DNA of 64,000 nucleotides, from the NCBI RefSeq assembly GCF_018332695.1, contig NZ_BOQN01000052.1:1-64000 (forward strand), in the 5' to 3' direction. The notes beneath the pieces were generated by a model. That model worked only from the letters and a program-made list of their open reading frames with translations. It did no database searches and was not told the DNA's origin. The DNA comes from Paractinoplanes toevensis. Its GTDB lineage: Bacteria > Actinomycetota > Actinomycetes > Mycobacteriales > Micromonosporaceae. Shown one piece after another: positions 1 through 8,940 of the stretch (positions are counted from its first letter, which is position 1; each line of letters starts with the position of its first letter). The translations under genes and the position numbers were made by a program.

Positions 1-171
1 CTCAAAGAACAACCGCACCCGTGTTATAACGCCCTCGGGGCTTAGTTCGACCCGCAGAACAGTACACGGTGATCCACCGCGACTATTCTCCGGGGTTGTC
101 TCCAGGACGGCCGCTCCGGCTGCCCGAAGGCTTCCGTTCGCTCGCCCGTCTCCCTGGCGACTTGGAGAACA

Positions 172-448
172 CTACATCCTGTTCTCCGGGGCGCCAAATC
201 GGCCCCCACCGTTTCGCGCACGTTCCAACTCAAGAGTGAGGCCGTCAAGGAAAAACCCCAGCGCAACGGCGTAGGCCGACCCTGACATGACCGTCCGAGC
301 GCCCCGCGCACGCTGCGATGTGGGGATATGTGCCCGCCGGCAGCCCGGCGTAAACATCCGCCCACGCAGCGGAGTCCTCGGTGGAGCGCGAGACGGCGGC
401 GGGGTCGTCGGTGCCGCGGAAGTAGCGGTACAGCGCGCCATTGACCAT
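172..448 (-). pseudogene. TetR-family regulator, C-terminal remnant with frameshift
   Basis: Read on the minus strand, this stretch first encodes a segment with AWADVYAGLPAGTYPHIAA in one frame, then SAYAVALGFFLDGLTLELERA in the next frame. Together they look like the C-terminal ligand domain of TetR/AcrR regulators, which often ends in a PHL...FxxGLxxLLDGL pattern. The frame changes near 275-290, the N-terminal helix-turn-helix is absent, and the second frame ends in TAG just before 172. It lies head to head with the amidohydrolase at 502, where such a regulator would be expected, so I infer the regulator was lost. The family call rests on pattern memory only. Confidence 0.55.
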
Positions 449-501
449 GGGAGAGGGGCGATGATTCGGTTAGCGCCCGCCCCCTGAACGGAGTTCACAC
501 C

Positions 502-2112
502 ATGCACGCAGACCTCGTCTTTCACGGTGGATCGGTGTTCTCCGGAGGTGTGCTGAGCACGGACTCGGTGGCCGTGCGCTCCCGGCGCATCGTGGGCGTC
601 GGTGACGTGCGGGACCTGGTCGGGCCGGAGACCGAGATCGTGGACATCAAAGGGCGCCTGTTGCTCCCCGGCTTCCAGGACGCGCACATCCACGCGGTGA
701 TGGGCGGGGTCGAGCTGGGCCAGTGCGACCTGACCGGCACCACCGACCTCGCCGAGTACCAGCGCCGGATCGGCGACTTCGCGGCCGCCAACCCGGACGC
801 CGAGTGGATCGTCGGTGGTGGCTGGGCGATGGAGAGCTTCGAGGGTGGCGTGCCCCGGCGGGAGCAGCTCGACCAGGTCGTCAAGGATCGCCCGGTCTAC
901 CTGCTCAACCGCGACCACCACGCGGCCTGGGTGAACACCCGCGCGCTCGAGCTGGCCGGCATCACCCGGGACACCCCCGACCCGGCCAGCGGGCGGATCG
1001 ACCGCGACGAGCACGGCGAGCCGGTCGGTGCCCTGCAGGAGGGCGCGATGGACCTGGTCAGCGTCCCCGCGACGACGGCCGAGGAGCGCTATGCCGGGCT
1101 TCTGCGGGCGCAGCGGCTCCTGCACGCGTTCGGCATCACCGCCTGGCAGGACGCCATGGTGTGCGCCACCAACGGGTACGACGACATCTCCGACGCGTAC
1201 CTGAGGGCGGCCGAGACCGGGACGCTCACCGCGACCGTCGTCGGTGCCCTGTGGTGGGACCGTGACCGCGGCGCCGAGCAGATCGCGGAGCTGGAGGCCA
1301 AGCGGGGCGCCTTCACGGTCGGGCGGCTGCGCTGCGACTCGGTGAAGATGATGCTGGACGGGATCGCCGAGAACTTCACGGCCGCGATGACCGAGCCCTA
1401 CCGCGACTCGTGCGGCTGCGTGACGGCGAACCGTGGGTTGTCCTTCATCGATCCGGAGCTGCTCCCGGCGTACGTCAGCGAATTGGATCTGAAGGGTTTC
1501 CAGCCGCACTTCCACGCCCTGGGTGACCAGGCCGTGCGCAATGCTCTGGACGCCGTCGAGGCGGCCCGGCGGGCCAACGGCCCGAGTGACAATCGGCCGC
1601 ACCTGGCGCACCTGCAGGTGGTGCACCCACAGGACGTGCCGCGCTTCGGTGAGCTCGGCGCGACCGCGAACATGCAGCCCTACTGGGCGTCGCACGAGCC
1701 GCAGATGGACGATCTGACCATCCCGTTCCTGGACCCGGCGCTGGCCGGGTGGCAGTACCCGTTCGGTGACCTGGCCAGGGCGGGCGCGCGGCTGGCCGGC
1801 GGCAGCGACTGGCCGGTGAGCACGCCGGATCCGTTGCAGGGCATCCACGTCGCGGTCAACCGGGTCCATCACGGGGAGGACTACGAGGGCTTCCTGCCCG
1901 AGCAGGCGCTCACCCTGGCGGCCGCGCTCACGGCGTACACGGAGGGGTCGGCCTTCGTGAATCGCCTGGATGACACCGGTCGGATCCGCCCGGGTTTCCG
2001 GGCGGATCTCGTCGTGCTGGACCGCGACATCTTCGCCGCGCCCGCCGCCGAGATCGGGGACGCGCGGGTGGCCCTGACGTTCGTCGACGGGACGGCCGCC
2101 TACGAGGGCTGA
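502..2112 (+). CDS. YtcJ-type amidohydrolase (Amidohydro_3)
   Basis: A 536-residue cytoplasmic metal-dependent hydrolase of the Amidohydro_3 group, the usual length for YtcJ-like enzymes. The first metal-binding motif AHIH is at about residues 61-64, a second His pair lies in HFHALGD near 335, and the late Asp is in GGSDWP near 435. The C-terminal part (RPGFRADLVVLDRDIF) closes the composite beta-sandwich typical of the superfamily. The ATG at 502 follows a GGAG at a sensible distance. The family cleaves C-N bonds in amides and cyclic amides; the substrate cannot be told. Its 3' end overlaps the convergent SulP gene by 13 bases. A decayed regulator lies upstream. Confidence 0.85.
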   Translation: MHADLVFHGGSVFSGGVLSTDSVAVRSRRIVGVGDVRDLVGPETEIVDIKGRLLLPGFQDAHIHAVMGGVELGQCDLTGTTDLAEYQRRIGDFAAANPDAEWIVGGGWAMESFEGGVPRREQLDQVVKDRPVYLLNRDHHAAWVNTRALELAGITRDTPDPASGRIDRDEHGEPVGALQEGAMDLVSVPATTAEERYAGLLRAQRLLHAFGITAWQDAMVCATNGYDDISDAYLRAAETGTLTATVVGALWWDRDRGAEQIAELEAKRGAFTVGRLRCDSVKMMLDGIAENFTAAMTEPYRDSCGCVTANRGLSFIDPELLPAYVSELDLKGFQPHFHALGDQAVRNALDAVEAARRANGPSDNRPHLAHLQVVHPQDVPRFGELGATANMQPYWASHEPQMDDLTIPFLDPALAGWQYPFGDLARAGARLAGGSDWPVSTPDPLQGIHVAVNRVHHGEDYEGFLPEQALTLAAALTAYTEGSAFVNRLDDTGRIRPGFRADLVVLDRDIFAAPAAEIGDARVALTFVDGTAAYEG

Positions 2113-3797
2113 TGCCAGGTGGCGCCGGTTTCGCGACGGTAGGCGGCGACCGCGTCGTCGATCGTCGGGAAGAAGTGCGCCGGGTCGATGACGCGGGTCA
2201 GCCGGTAGCGGTCGATCTTTTCGTGGACGGGGTGCTTCATCTCGGCGAAGACCAGCGAGATGCCGGCGGCGTTGAGTTCCCGGTCGAGCTCGTCGAGGAC
2301 GTCGGCGGCGGTCGTGTCGACGTCGGTGATCGGCTCGGCGGCGATGATGATCCATCTCAGGTCGGGGACGTCGCGGGCGAAGGCGCGCAGCCGTTCCCGG
2401 AACACTCGCACGTTCGCGAAGATCAACGGTGCGTCGAACCGGAACAGGACGAGCCCGGGCAGAAGCGCGGCCGAGGGGTGGACGCTGGTGTCGTGGAAGC
2501 CGTTCAGGCCGTCGGCCCGGCCGAGAACCGCCTGGTAGGGCCACCACACCCGGCGGAAGACGTTGAGCACCGACAGGATCACCGCGACGCCCATGCCGGG
2601 CAGGACGCCGAGCACGGCGACGCCGAGGAACGCCGCGACCGCCAGCCAGAACTCGACCCGGCGGCGCCGCCACAGCGACGCCATCGCCGGCAGGTCGGCC
2701 AGCGACAGGGCCGCCGCGATCACCACGGCCGCGAGGGTCGGTTGCGGCAGGTTCTTCAACAGGTCCGGGGCGACCAGCAGGAGTACGCCGATGGCGACCG
2801 CGCCGACCACCCCGGTCAGCTGGCTGCGAGCGCCGGCCTGCTGGGCGACCGCGGTGCGGGAGCCGCTGGTGCTGACCGGGAAGCCCTGCAGGAACGAGGC
2901 CGCCACGTTGGCCGCCCCGATGCCGATCATCTCCTGGTTGCCGCGCACCTCCTGGCCGGTGCGGGCGGCGAACGCCGAGGCGGTGGAGATGGTGTCGGTC
3001 AGCGAGACCACGGTGATGCCGAACGCGCCCACCGCGAGCAGGCCCAGGTCCTCGAGGGAGGCCGACGGCAGGGCCGGGGCGGGCAGCCCCTGCGGCAGCG
3101 GCCCGACCACCTGCACGGCCAGATCGAACACCGACACCGCGAGGGTCGACAGCACCACCGCGATCAGTACGCCCGGCACCTTCGGCAGCAGCCGGCTCAG
3201 CACCACGATCACCGCGAGGCCGAACCCGCCGACCGCCACGGCCTCCATCACCACCCGGCCGTCGGCGATGCCTCGGACCAGATCGGCCGTCTCGGCCAGC
3301 AGGCCGTCACCGTCGGCGGAGAAGCCGAGCAGCTTCGGCAGCTGACCGATCAGGATCGTCAGCGCGATGCCGTTGAGATAGCCGACCTGGGTCGGGTGCG
3401 ACAGCAGGTCGGCGAGGAAGCCGAGTTTCGCGAAGCCGGCCACCAGCAGCATCACCCCGACCATGAGCGCGAGGGTGGCGGCGAGCCCGACCGACTCCTC
3501 CGGGGTCGCGCCCACGCCGATCGCGCCGACCAGCACGGTCGCGATCATCGGTCCGAGCGAGGAGTCCGGGCCCAGCACCAGCACCCGGGACGGCCCGAAG
3601 ACCGCGTAGGCGAGCAGGCAGACCATCGACGTGTAGAGGCCGGTGATCGGCGGCAGGCCGGCCAGCTCGGCGTACGCCATGCCCTGCGGCACCAGCAGCG
3701 TGGTCAGCACGATGCCGGCCACGAGGTCGCGCGGCAGCCAGGCCGGTTGGTAGGTGCGCACCGCCTGCACACCCGGCACCCACCGGCTCAGCTCCAC
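2100..3797 (-). CDS. SulP-family anion transporter with STAS domain
   Basis: A 565-residue integral membrane protein. The N-terminal block (GLYTSMVCLLAYAVFGPSR, then long hydrophobic helices through about residue 410) matches the SulP/SLC26 transmembrane core. The C-terminal ~110 residues form a STAS domain (DVDTTAADVLDELDRELNA). SulP proteins carry sulfate, bicarbonate or dicarboxylates; the substrate here is unknown and there is no fused carbonic anhydrase. The start is GTG at 3797. A TAGGTT hexamer at 3804-3809 ends 6 nt before it and no Shine-Dalgarno is seen, suggesting a leaderless message. The stop lies inside the end of the convergent amidohydrolase gene. Confidence 0.9.
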   Translation of the reverse strand: MELSRWVPGVQAVRTYQPAWLPRDLVAGIVLTTLLVPQGMAYAELAGLPPITGLYTSMVCLLAYAVFGPSRVLVLGPDSSLGPMIATVLVGAIGVGATPEESVGLAATLALMVGVMLLVAGFAKLGFLADLLSHPTQVGYLNGIALTILIGQLPKLLGFSADGDGLLAETADLVRGIADGRVVMEAVAVGGFGLAVIVVLSRLLPKVPGVLIAVVLSTLAVSVFDLAVQVVGPLPQGLPAPALPSASLEDLGLLAVGAFGITVVSLTDTISTASAFAARTGQEVRGNQEMIGIGAANVAASFLQGFPVSTSGSRTAVAQQAGARSQLTGVVGAVAIGVLLLVAPDLLKNLPQPTLAAVVIAAALSLADLPAMASLWRRRRVEFWLAVAAFLGVAVLGVLPGMGVAVILSVLNVFRRVWWPYQAVLGRADGLNGFHDTSVHPSAALLPGLVLFRFDAPLIFANVRVFRERLRAFARDVPDLRWIIIAAEPITDVDTTAADVLDELDRELNAAGISLVFAEMKHPVHEKIDRYRLTRVIDPAHFFPTIDDAVAAYRRETGATWHQPS

Positions 3798-3850
3798 TGC
3801 CCCAACCTAGCGGCGCCCGGCCCGGGGCGGACCACCCGCGGCGGGCTATC

Positions 3851-4870
3851 TCAGCGGTGCGGCGCGCGGCGGGATCTGGGTGCGCCGGGCCCATGGCGGG
3901 CCGAGACCGGCGGCCGGGTGAGGGCATCGCCGTCGACGCGTTGTTTCGGCACGCAGACGGCGGCCTCCGGGGGCAGCTCCCCGGCGACCGGTGGGTAGGT
4001 GACCAGGGCGGTCAGGGGTGCACCGGGAACCAGGACGGCGAGCGGGGCATAGGGCTGGAGAAGGCGGTGCGCCGTCAGCACCGACGCGGGCACGGCCTCG
4101 GCCGGCAGGGCCGGTGCGGGCACGGTCGGGGCGGGCGCGAGGACCGGCGGCGCGGCCGGCTCGGCGGCGGCCGGGCGGGACAGCGGGGTGACCACGGCCA
4201 GGACCAGGCCCAGCAGGGTCACCGCGGCGATGGCGTCGAGCCAGTAGTGGTTGCCGGTGACGACAACCACGAGCAGGGTGGTGATCGGATGGGCCAGCCA
4301 CAGCCAGCGCCACCGGGAGCGGCTCGACGCGATCAGCGCGATCGCCACGGCCAGGGCCCAGCCGACGTGCAGGGACGGCATGGCGGCGTACTGGTTGCTC
4401 AGGGTGTCGGTGGTCGGTGAGCCGTAGACCGACGGACCGTAGAGCTTGCCGGTGTCGATCAGGCCGGTGGCGGCCACCATCCGCCCGGGCGCGAGGGGGA
4501 ACAGCGCGTGGGTCACCAGGGCCAGCGCGGTGAGCGAGGCCAGGCTGCGGCGGAACCACAGGTAGATCGTCGGCCGCCGGAGGTAGAGCCAGATCAGCGT
4601 GGCCGCGGTGGCCGGGAAATGGACGTACGCGTAGAAGCAGTTCGCGGCCCGGACCAGCCAGGTGTGGTGCAGCACTGCCGCCTGCAGGGCGGCCTCGCTG
4701 GGCAGATGGATGAGGCGTTCGAAGTCCCACACCGTCCGGGCGTTGGTGAAGGCCTCGCTGACGTGGCCCTCGACCAGGAGCCGGCCGAGTTTGTAGGCCA
4801 GGAACAGTACGGCGACCAGGAGGATCTCGCGGAGAGCCCGCCGGGCCGCCAGTACCCGAAGCCGATCCAT
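3851..4870 (-). CDS. PAP2-superfamily membrane phosphatase/transferase
   Basis: A 339-residue membrane protein of the PAP2_3 type (inositolphosphotransferase Aur1/Ipt1-like). It has about six hydrophobic helices, the second acid-phosphatase motif as PSLHVGWAL near residues 165-173 and the third as GNHYWLD near 206-212, giving the two catalytic His and the Asp. A proline/alanine-rich cytoplasmic tail follows. I chose the ATG at 4870 because GGAGG precedes it by 6 nt; an upstream ATG at 4954 would add 28 residues with no ribosome site. The family removes or transfers lipid-linked phosphate groups. Its partner and substrate are not shown by the neighbours. Confidence 0.8.
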   Translation of the reverse strand: MDRLRVLAARRALREILLVAVLFLAYKLGRLLVEGHVSEAFTNARTVWDFERLIHLPSEAALQAAVLHHTWLVRAANCFYAYVHFPATAATLIWLYLRRPTIYLWFRRSLASLTALALVTHALFPLAPGRMVAATGLIDTGKLYGPSVYGSPTTDTLSNQYAAMPSLHVGWALAVAIALIASSRSRWRWLWLAHPITTLLVVVVTGNHYWLDAIAAVTLLGLVLAVVTPLSRPAAAEPAAPPVLAPAPTVPAPALPAEAVPASVLTAHRLLQPYAPLAVLVPGAPLTALVTYPPVAGELPPEAAVCVPKQRVDGDALTRPPVSARHGPGAPRSRRAPHR

Positions 4871-4998
4871 CTGGAACCTCCGTGACCGGGGACCACTAGG
4901 CGCCCCTGCCGCGGTCCGACCTCCAGCATCGGCCCGAAATTGCTCACTGAGCAAACTTCCCGCCTGATAACTGGGTCACCCTCTCAGCCTGCCCACAG

Positions 4999-5964
4999 TT
5001 ACTTGACCGCGATGGGGTTGATCGGGGAGCCGACGGCGCCGGTGATCGGCAGCGGGGCCGCGGTCAGCCAGAAGTCGTAGACACCGTCGGCGGCGCAGTC
5101 GGCGGCCAGGGCGTCCGGGTCCCACATCTCCCCCAGGAACAGGCCGATGTGCGGGATGGCGACCTGGTGCAGCGGCTGGAAGGCGTCGTCGAACTCGTTC
5201 GGCCGCACCTCGAAACCCCAGGTGTCGGTGGCTATCGCGGCGATCTCGGAGGTGTGCAGCCAGTCGGCGGTGGTGAAGGACAGCCCCGGGGCCGGCCCGC
5301 CCGCGTAGTCGCCCCAGCCCTCGCGGCGGGCCCGGGCCAGCTGGCCGGTGCGGACGACCACGATGTCCCCGCTCCCGACCGCCGACGACGGCCCCTGCCT
5401 CTCCACGGTGGCCATCAGATGCGAGGGAGTGATGGCGAAGCCGTCCGGCAACTCCCCGTCGACGCCGAAGGCCCGGCCCACGTCGAGCAGCACGCCGCGC
5501 CCGGCGATCACGCCGGCGACCGTCTCGATGCCGGTGACGCCGTCGCCGAGGCTGGTCACCGTCTCGGCGGCGAGCCGGCCGTTCCAGGCGTGGCCGTGGT
5601 CGAAGATGTGGCCGAGGCCGTCCCACTGGGTCGAGCACTGCAGCGGCATGGCGATCACGTCGTCGGCACCGCCGAGGCCGTGCGGGAAGCCCTGGATGCC
5701 GGCCGCCGCGTCGGTGCCGGTGTCGAGCATCGTGTGCACCGGGTTGGTGCGCCGGCGCCAGCCCTTCTGTGGCCCGTCCATGTCGAAGGACTGCGCCAGG
5801 GAGAAGGAAACCCCGCGGCGGATCAGCCGGGCGGCATCCAGCCGCTTGGCGTCGGTCAGGAAATTCATGGTGCCGCGTACGTCGTCGGCGCCCCACCGCC
5901 CCCAGTTGGAGCAGCGTTTCGCGGCCGCGGCGATCGCGCCGGCCGGGTCGGTACGGTCGATCAT
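4999..5964 (-). CDS. Cyclase-family protein (kynurenine formamidase-like)
   Basis: A 321-residue protein of the cyclase family (PF04199), the last gene of the aromatic-catabolism operon. The sequence CSTQWDGLGHIFDHGHAWNG carries the family's metal-site region in the QWDxLxH variant found in many actinobacterial members. Its ATG overlaps the stop of the upstream hydrolase in an ATGA, so translation is probably coupled. The family hydrolyses N-formyl or cyclic amide/lactone bonds. Here I infer a late step after ring cleavage and C-C hydrolysis, such as opening of a lactone or formamide. The reaction itself is not shown. Confidence 0.8.
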   Translation of the reverse strand: MIDRTDPAGAIAAAAKRCSNWGRWGADDVRGTMNFLTDAKRLDAARLIRRGVSFSLAQSFDMDGPQKGWRRRTNPVHTMLDTGTDAAAGIQGFPHGLGGADDVIAMPLQCSTQWDGLGHIFDHGHAWNGRLAAETVTSLGDGVTGIETVAGVIAGRGVLLDVGRAFGVDGELPDGFAITPSHLMATVERQGPSSAVGSGDIVVVRTGQLARARREGWGDYAGGPAPGLSFTTADWLHTSEIAAIATDTWGFEVRPNEFDDAFQPLHQVAIPHIGLFLGEMWDPDALAADCAADGVYDFWLTAAPLPITGAVGSPINPIAVK

Positions 5965-7088
5965 GCGAAGGTCCCGGCGATCCAGTCGGCGATGAACACA
6001 CTCACGTACGGCAGGTGGTCGAGCCCGATGTGCTCGGCGCCGCCCTCGGCGGGCGTGAAGATCCGCAGTTCGCGCCGGGGGCTGTTGACCGCCTGCTCGT
6101 AGGAACGGTGGGCGTACTTCAAGGGGATCTGCCGGTCGTTCTCGCCGTGGGCGATCAGGAACGGGACGGTGATCTTCTCGACGACCCCGTCCAGGTGCAC
6201 GTTCGCGGCCTTCTTGAGAAACGCGTCGCGGTCGGTCTCGCCCCACACCCACATGACGTGGTCCCAGTAGTGCGGAACCGGGTTCTCCCCCTCACGCTCG
6301 ACCCGGCGCAGCTGCACCTCACCCCAGTTGTGGTTAGCGCCCCACGCGACGCAGAGGGCCAGCCGCTTCTCGAAGGCGGCGGCCCGGGGTGCGTAGTAGC
6401 CGCCGAGGGACCAGCCGACCAGCCCGATCCGGGCCGCGTCCACGTCGCCACGGGCGAGCAGGTAGTCGACGCAGGCGGCGGCCCAGTCCTCGGACTCGAC
6501 CCGGGCGGTGAGGCCGCCGAACCGCAGGGCCTCGCCGCTTCCCGGGCAGTCGACCATCAGCGTCGAGATGCCGCGGGCGGCCAGCTCGTGCGGGAAGCTG
6601 GAGACGTACATGTGCTCCTTGGTGGAGTCCAGCCCGTTGAACATGATGATGCAGGGCGTGCCCGGCCCGGCCGACTTGAAGTAGGCCGGCAGGGTGGTCC
6701 CCTCGAACGGCACCGCGACCCGGGTGGTGGCCGGGTCGATCAGGTCGAACGTCTTCTGCATGAGGTCGAGGCAGCGCTGGTAGATGGCCCGGCGTCCGGG
6801 GTCGTGGGCGCTCTGCATCCGCTCGGCCTGGGTCAGGTAGTTGGTGGCCCGGAAGTACAGCTGCCCGGCGGTCCGGGCCGATCCGGCCGCGGTGGCCTGC
6901 GCCTCCAGGTCGTCGACGACGGCGGTGAAGGAGGCCATCAGTTGCTTGGTGCCGACGTCGGAACCCTGGGCGGCCAGGTCGCGGATCGGCCGGCACGCGC
7001 GGTCCACCTCGTCGATCAGGCCGCCGCTGTTCAGCGCGGCCACCACGCTGAGGTTCCAGACGTAGTTGCCGGGAAAGTACTCGAACAT
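5961..7088 (-). CDS. Alpha/beta hydrolase, 2,6-dihydroxypseudooxynicotine hydrolase-like
   Basis: A 375-residue enzyme with an N-terminal helical cap region (about 1-120) and an alpha/beta-hydrolase fold. The nucleophile is Ser227 in GWSLGG; likely partners are Asp318 (GENDRQIP) and His353 (AEHIGLDH). The helical N-domain and the NGLDSTKE segment resemble the 2,6-dihydroxypseudooxynicotine hydrolase group, which breaks a C-C bond. The ATG at 7088 overlaps the upstream stop by one base (TGATG). In the operon it follows an extradiol dioxygenase and an FAH-family enzyme, so C-C bond hydrolysis of a ring-cleavage product is a reasonable inference. Confidence 0.85.
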   Translation of the reverse strand: MFEYFPGNYVWNLSVVAALNSGGLIDEVDRACRPIRDLAAQGSDVGTKQLMASFTAVVDDLEAQATAAGSARTAGQLYFRATNYLTQAERMQSAHDPGRRAIYQRCLDLMQKTFDLIDPATTRVAVPFEGTTLPAYFKSAGPGTPCIIMFNGLDSTKEHMYVSSFPHELAARGISTLMVDCPGSGEALRFGGLTARVESEDWAAACVDYLLARGDVDAARIGLVGWSLGGYYAPRAAAFEKRLALCVAWGANHNWGEVQLRRVEREGENPVPHYWDHVMWVWGETDRDAFLKKAANVHLDGVVEKITVPFLIAHGENDRQIPLKYAHRSYEQAVNSPRRELRIFTPAEGGAEHIGLDHLPYVSVFIADWIAGTFA

Positions 7089-7993
7089 CAGGGCCTGCCT
7101 TTCGGAGGGCGAACGGGCGGAAGGGCGGCGGCGGGCGGCGCCGAGGTGACCCGGTTGGTCAGGCTGCCGATGCCCTGCACGGTGAGGGTGACGACGTCGC
7201 CGTCCCGCAGCGGCGGCGGTTCCTGCTTGCCGGACCGGCCCCACAGCTCGGCCAGGCAGCCGCCGTTGCCGACCGTCCCGGAGCCCAGCACGTCGCCGGC
7301 GACGACCCGGCTGTCCCGGGCGGCGTAGGCGAGCATGGTCTCGAAGGTCCAGCCCATGTTCGAGAGCAGATCCCGGCCGATCTCGGCGCCGTTGACCGCC
7401 GCGGTGCACTCCAGGGCGAGGAAACCGTCGCCGTCGAGGTAGGGAGCCAGCTCGTCGGCGGTGACGATCCACGGCCCGAGGCTGCCGGCGAAGTCCTTGC
7501 CCTTGGCCGGGCCCAGGTTGACCTGCATCTCCCGGCTCTGCAAATCGCGCGCCGACCAGTCGTTGAAGATCGTGTATCCGAAGATCCCGGAGGGGCCGAC
7601 GATCGCGGCGACCTCCAGCTCGAAATCACGCGCCACCGAGGAGGCCGGAAAGGCGACGTCGACGTCGGGGCCGGTCAGCGTGTGCGGGTTGGTGAAATAA
7701 AAGGTCGGCGCGTCGTACCAGGCCTCCGGCACCCCGCCACGGCCGTCGACGGCCCGCCGTACGCCCTCGACGTGTTCTTCGAACGCGACGAAGTCGCGGA
7801 AAGAGGCAGGCTGCAGCGGCGCAAGCAATCGCACCTCGGCAAGGGGTACGCCGGGAAGCGTTCCCACCGAGGCCGCATCCCCGGACTCCACGACCTGACG
7901 AGCGGTGAGCCCGTCGGCAAACGGGTGCACGGCGTCGTCGCGGACCACACCCGACTGCGTCTCGCCCTGGAAAGCCCAGGTGGCGATCCGCAT
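7088..7993 (-). CDS. Fumarylacetoacetate hydrolase (FAH) family enzyme
   Basis: A 301-residue FAH-superfamily protein. The C-terminal domain carries the core DFELEVAAIVG, where two acidic residues bind the metal, followed by IFNDWSARDLQ and the KGKDFAGSLGPWIVT segment typical of the family. Members hydrolyse acylpyruvates, hydrate 2-oxopent-4-dienoates or decarboxylate oxaloacetate-like acids. Within this operon it probably acts on the product of extradiol ring cleavage. Its ATG at 7993 overlaps the upstream gene's stop by one base (TGATG), and its own stop overlaps the next start the same way. Confidence 0.88.
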   Translation of the reverse strand: MRIATWAFQGETQSGVVRDDAVHPFADGLTARQVVESGDAASVGTLPGVPLAEVRLLAPLQPASFRDFVAFEEHVEGVRRAVDGRGGVPEAWYDAPTFYFTNPHTLTGPDVDVAFPASSVARDFELEVAAIVGPSGIFGYTIFNDWSARDLQSREMQVNLGPAKGKDFAGSLGPWIVTADELAPYLDGDGFLALECTAAVNGAEIGRDLLSNMGWTFETMLAYAARDSRVVAGDVLGSGTVGNGGCLAELWGRSGKQEPPPLRDGDVVTLTVQGIGSLTNRVTSAPPAAALPPVRPPKGRP

Positions 7994-8931
7994 CAGACCG
8001 GCGGGGCGACGAAGATGCCGCGGTCGGGGTCGTTGAACGACTGCTTGGCGACGAACTCGGTCATCGGGTTCGCCGTGCCCCACTGGTCGGACACCGCCGG
8101 GTCGGAGAAGTCGTAGAGGTGCGGGTGCCAGCTGTCCTCGTCGAGTTCCTCCAGCTCGGTGGTGTACTCGATGGTGTTGCCGTGCGGGTCGAGGAAGTAG
8201 GAGAACGTGTTGTTGCCGGCCATGTGCCGCCCCGGCCCCCATACCTTCTCGACGCCGCCGCGCAGCAGCCGGCCGGTGCCGCGCATGTACTCGTCGATGC
8301 CGCGCATCTCGAACGACGCGTGGTGCAGCGCCACGTGCGGCCCGCGGGCGATGGCGAGGCTGTGGTGCCAGCGGTTGGTGCGCAGGAACCACATCATCGA
8401 GCCCATCCGCGGGTGCATCAGGGTGTCGGAGAGCGCGAACCCGAGATGCTTCTCGTAAAACGCGACGGTCTGCTCCGGGTTCGGTGAGTTGATCACCACG
8501 TGCGAGAGCTTGACCGGGACGGATTCGCCCTCCTCCAGCTTCCGGTGGGCACGAACTTCAACATCGGAAGAGACTTCGACCGTACGGCCGTCGCAGTCGA
8601 AGAACCGGAAACCGTAACCGCCGCCGGGGGTCTGCATCGTGCCCGGCTCGCCGACCAGCCGGACGCCGTCGGCGCCGAGCCGCTCGGCCAGCGCGTCCAC
8701 GTCGGCCGGGGTGGCCGCGCCGAACGCGATCAGGTCGAGCCGCTTCTCGGCGGCCTTGCGGAGCCGCACCGAGTACTGCTCGGGGGAACCGGCCGCGGCG
8801 AGGAACGCGATGCCCTCGTCGGTGACCGTGGGGTCGAGCCCCCACATCGTGGTGTAGAACTCCAGCTGCTTGTCGTAGTCCGGCACGGCCAGGTCGACGT
8901 GGCGCAGGTGGGTGATCAGTCGTTCGTTCAT
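7993..8931 (-). CDS. Extradiol ring-cleavage dioxygenase (VOC family)
   Basis: A 312-residue two-domain vicinal-oxygen-chelate protein, the usual length for type I extradiol dioxygenases. The N-terminal module starts HLRHVDLAVPDYDKQLEFY. The C-terminal module begins LSHVVINSPNPEQTVAFYE and gives the likely iron ligands His (LSHVV), His (VALHHASFE) and Glu (GNTIEYTTE). A GAGGA ribosome site lies 7 nt before the ATG. Such enzymes open catechol-type rings next to the two hydroxyls. It follows the FAD monooxygenase that would make the diol and precedes hydrolases that would process the product. Confidence 0.88.
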   Translation of the reverse strand: MNERLITHLRHVDLAVPDYDKQLEFYTTMWGLDPTVTDEGIAFLAAAGSPEQYSVRLRKAAEKRLDLIAFGAATPADVDALAERLGADGVRLVGEPGTMQTPGGGYGFRFFDCDGRTVEVSSDVEVRAHRKLEEGESVPVKLSHVVINSPNPEQTVAFYEKHLGFALSDTLMHPRMGSMMWFLRTNRWHHSLAIARGPHVALHHASFEMRGIDEYMRGTGRLLRGGVEKVWGPGRHMAGNNTFSYFLDPHGNTIEYTTELEELDEDSWHPHLYDFSDPAVSDQWGTANPMTEFVAKQSFNDPDRGIFVAPPV

Positions 8932-8940
8932 GGCGGGTCC

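Noticed and set aside
172..2673. 833-residue minus-strand open frame opposite the amidohydrolase
   Set aside because: Its product is Arg/Pro/Gly-rich with no motifs and lies opposite two well-supported genes; only its last ~110 bases matter, as the TetR remnant.
2112..3998. 628-residue plus-strand open frame opposite the SulP gene
   Set aside because: Composition (Gln/Arg/Gly/Asp-rich) is that of the antisense of a hydrophobic high-GC gene; the SulP frame is convincing.
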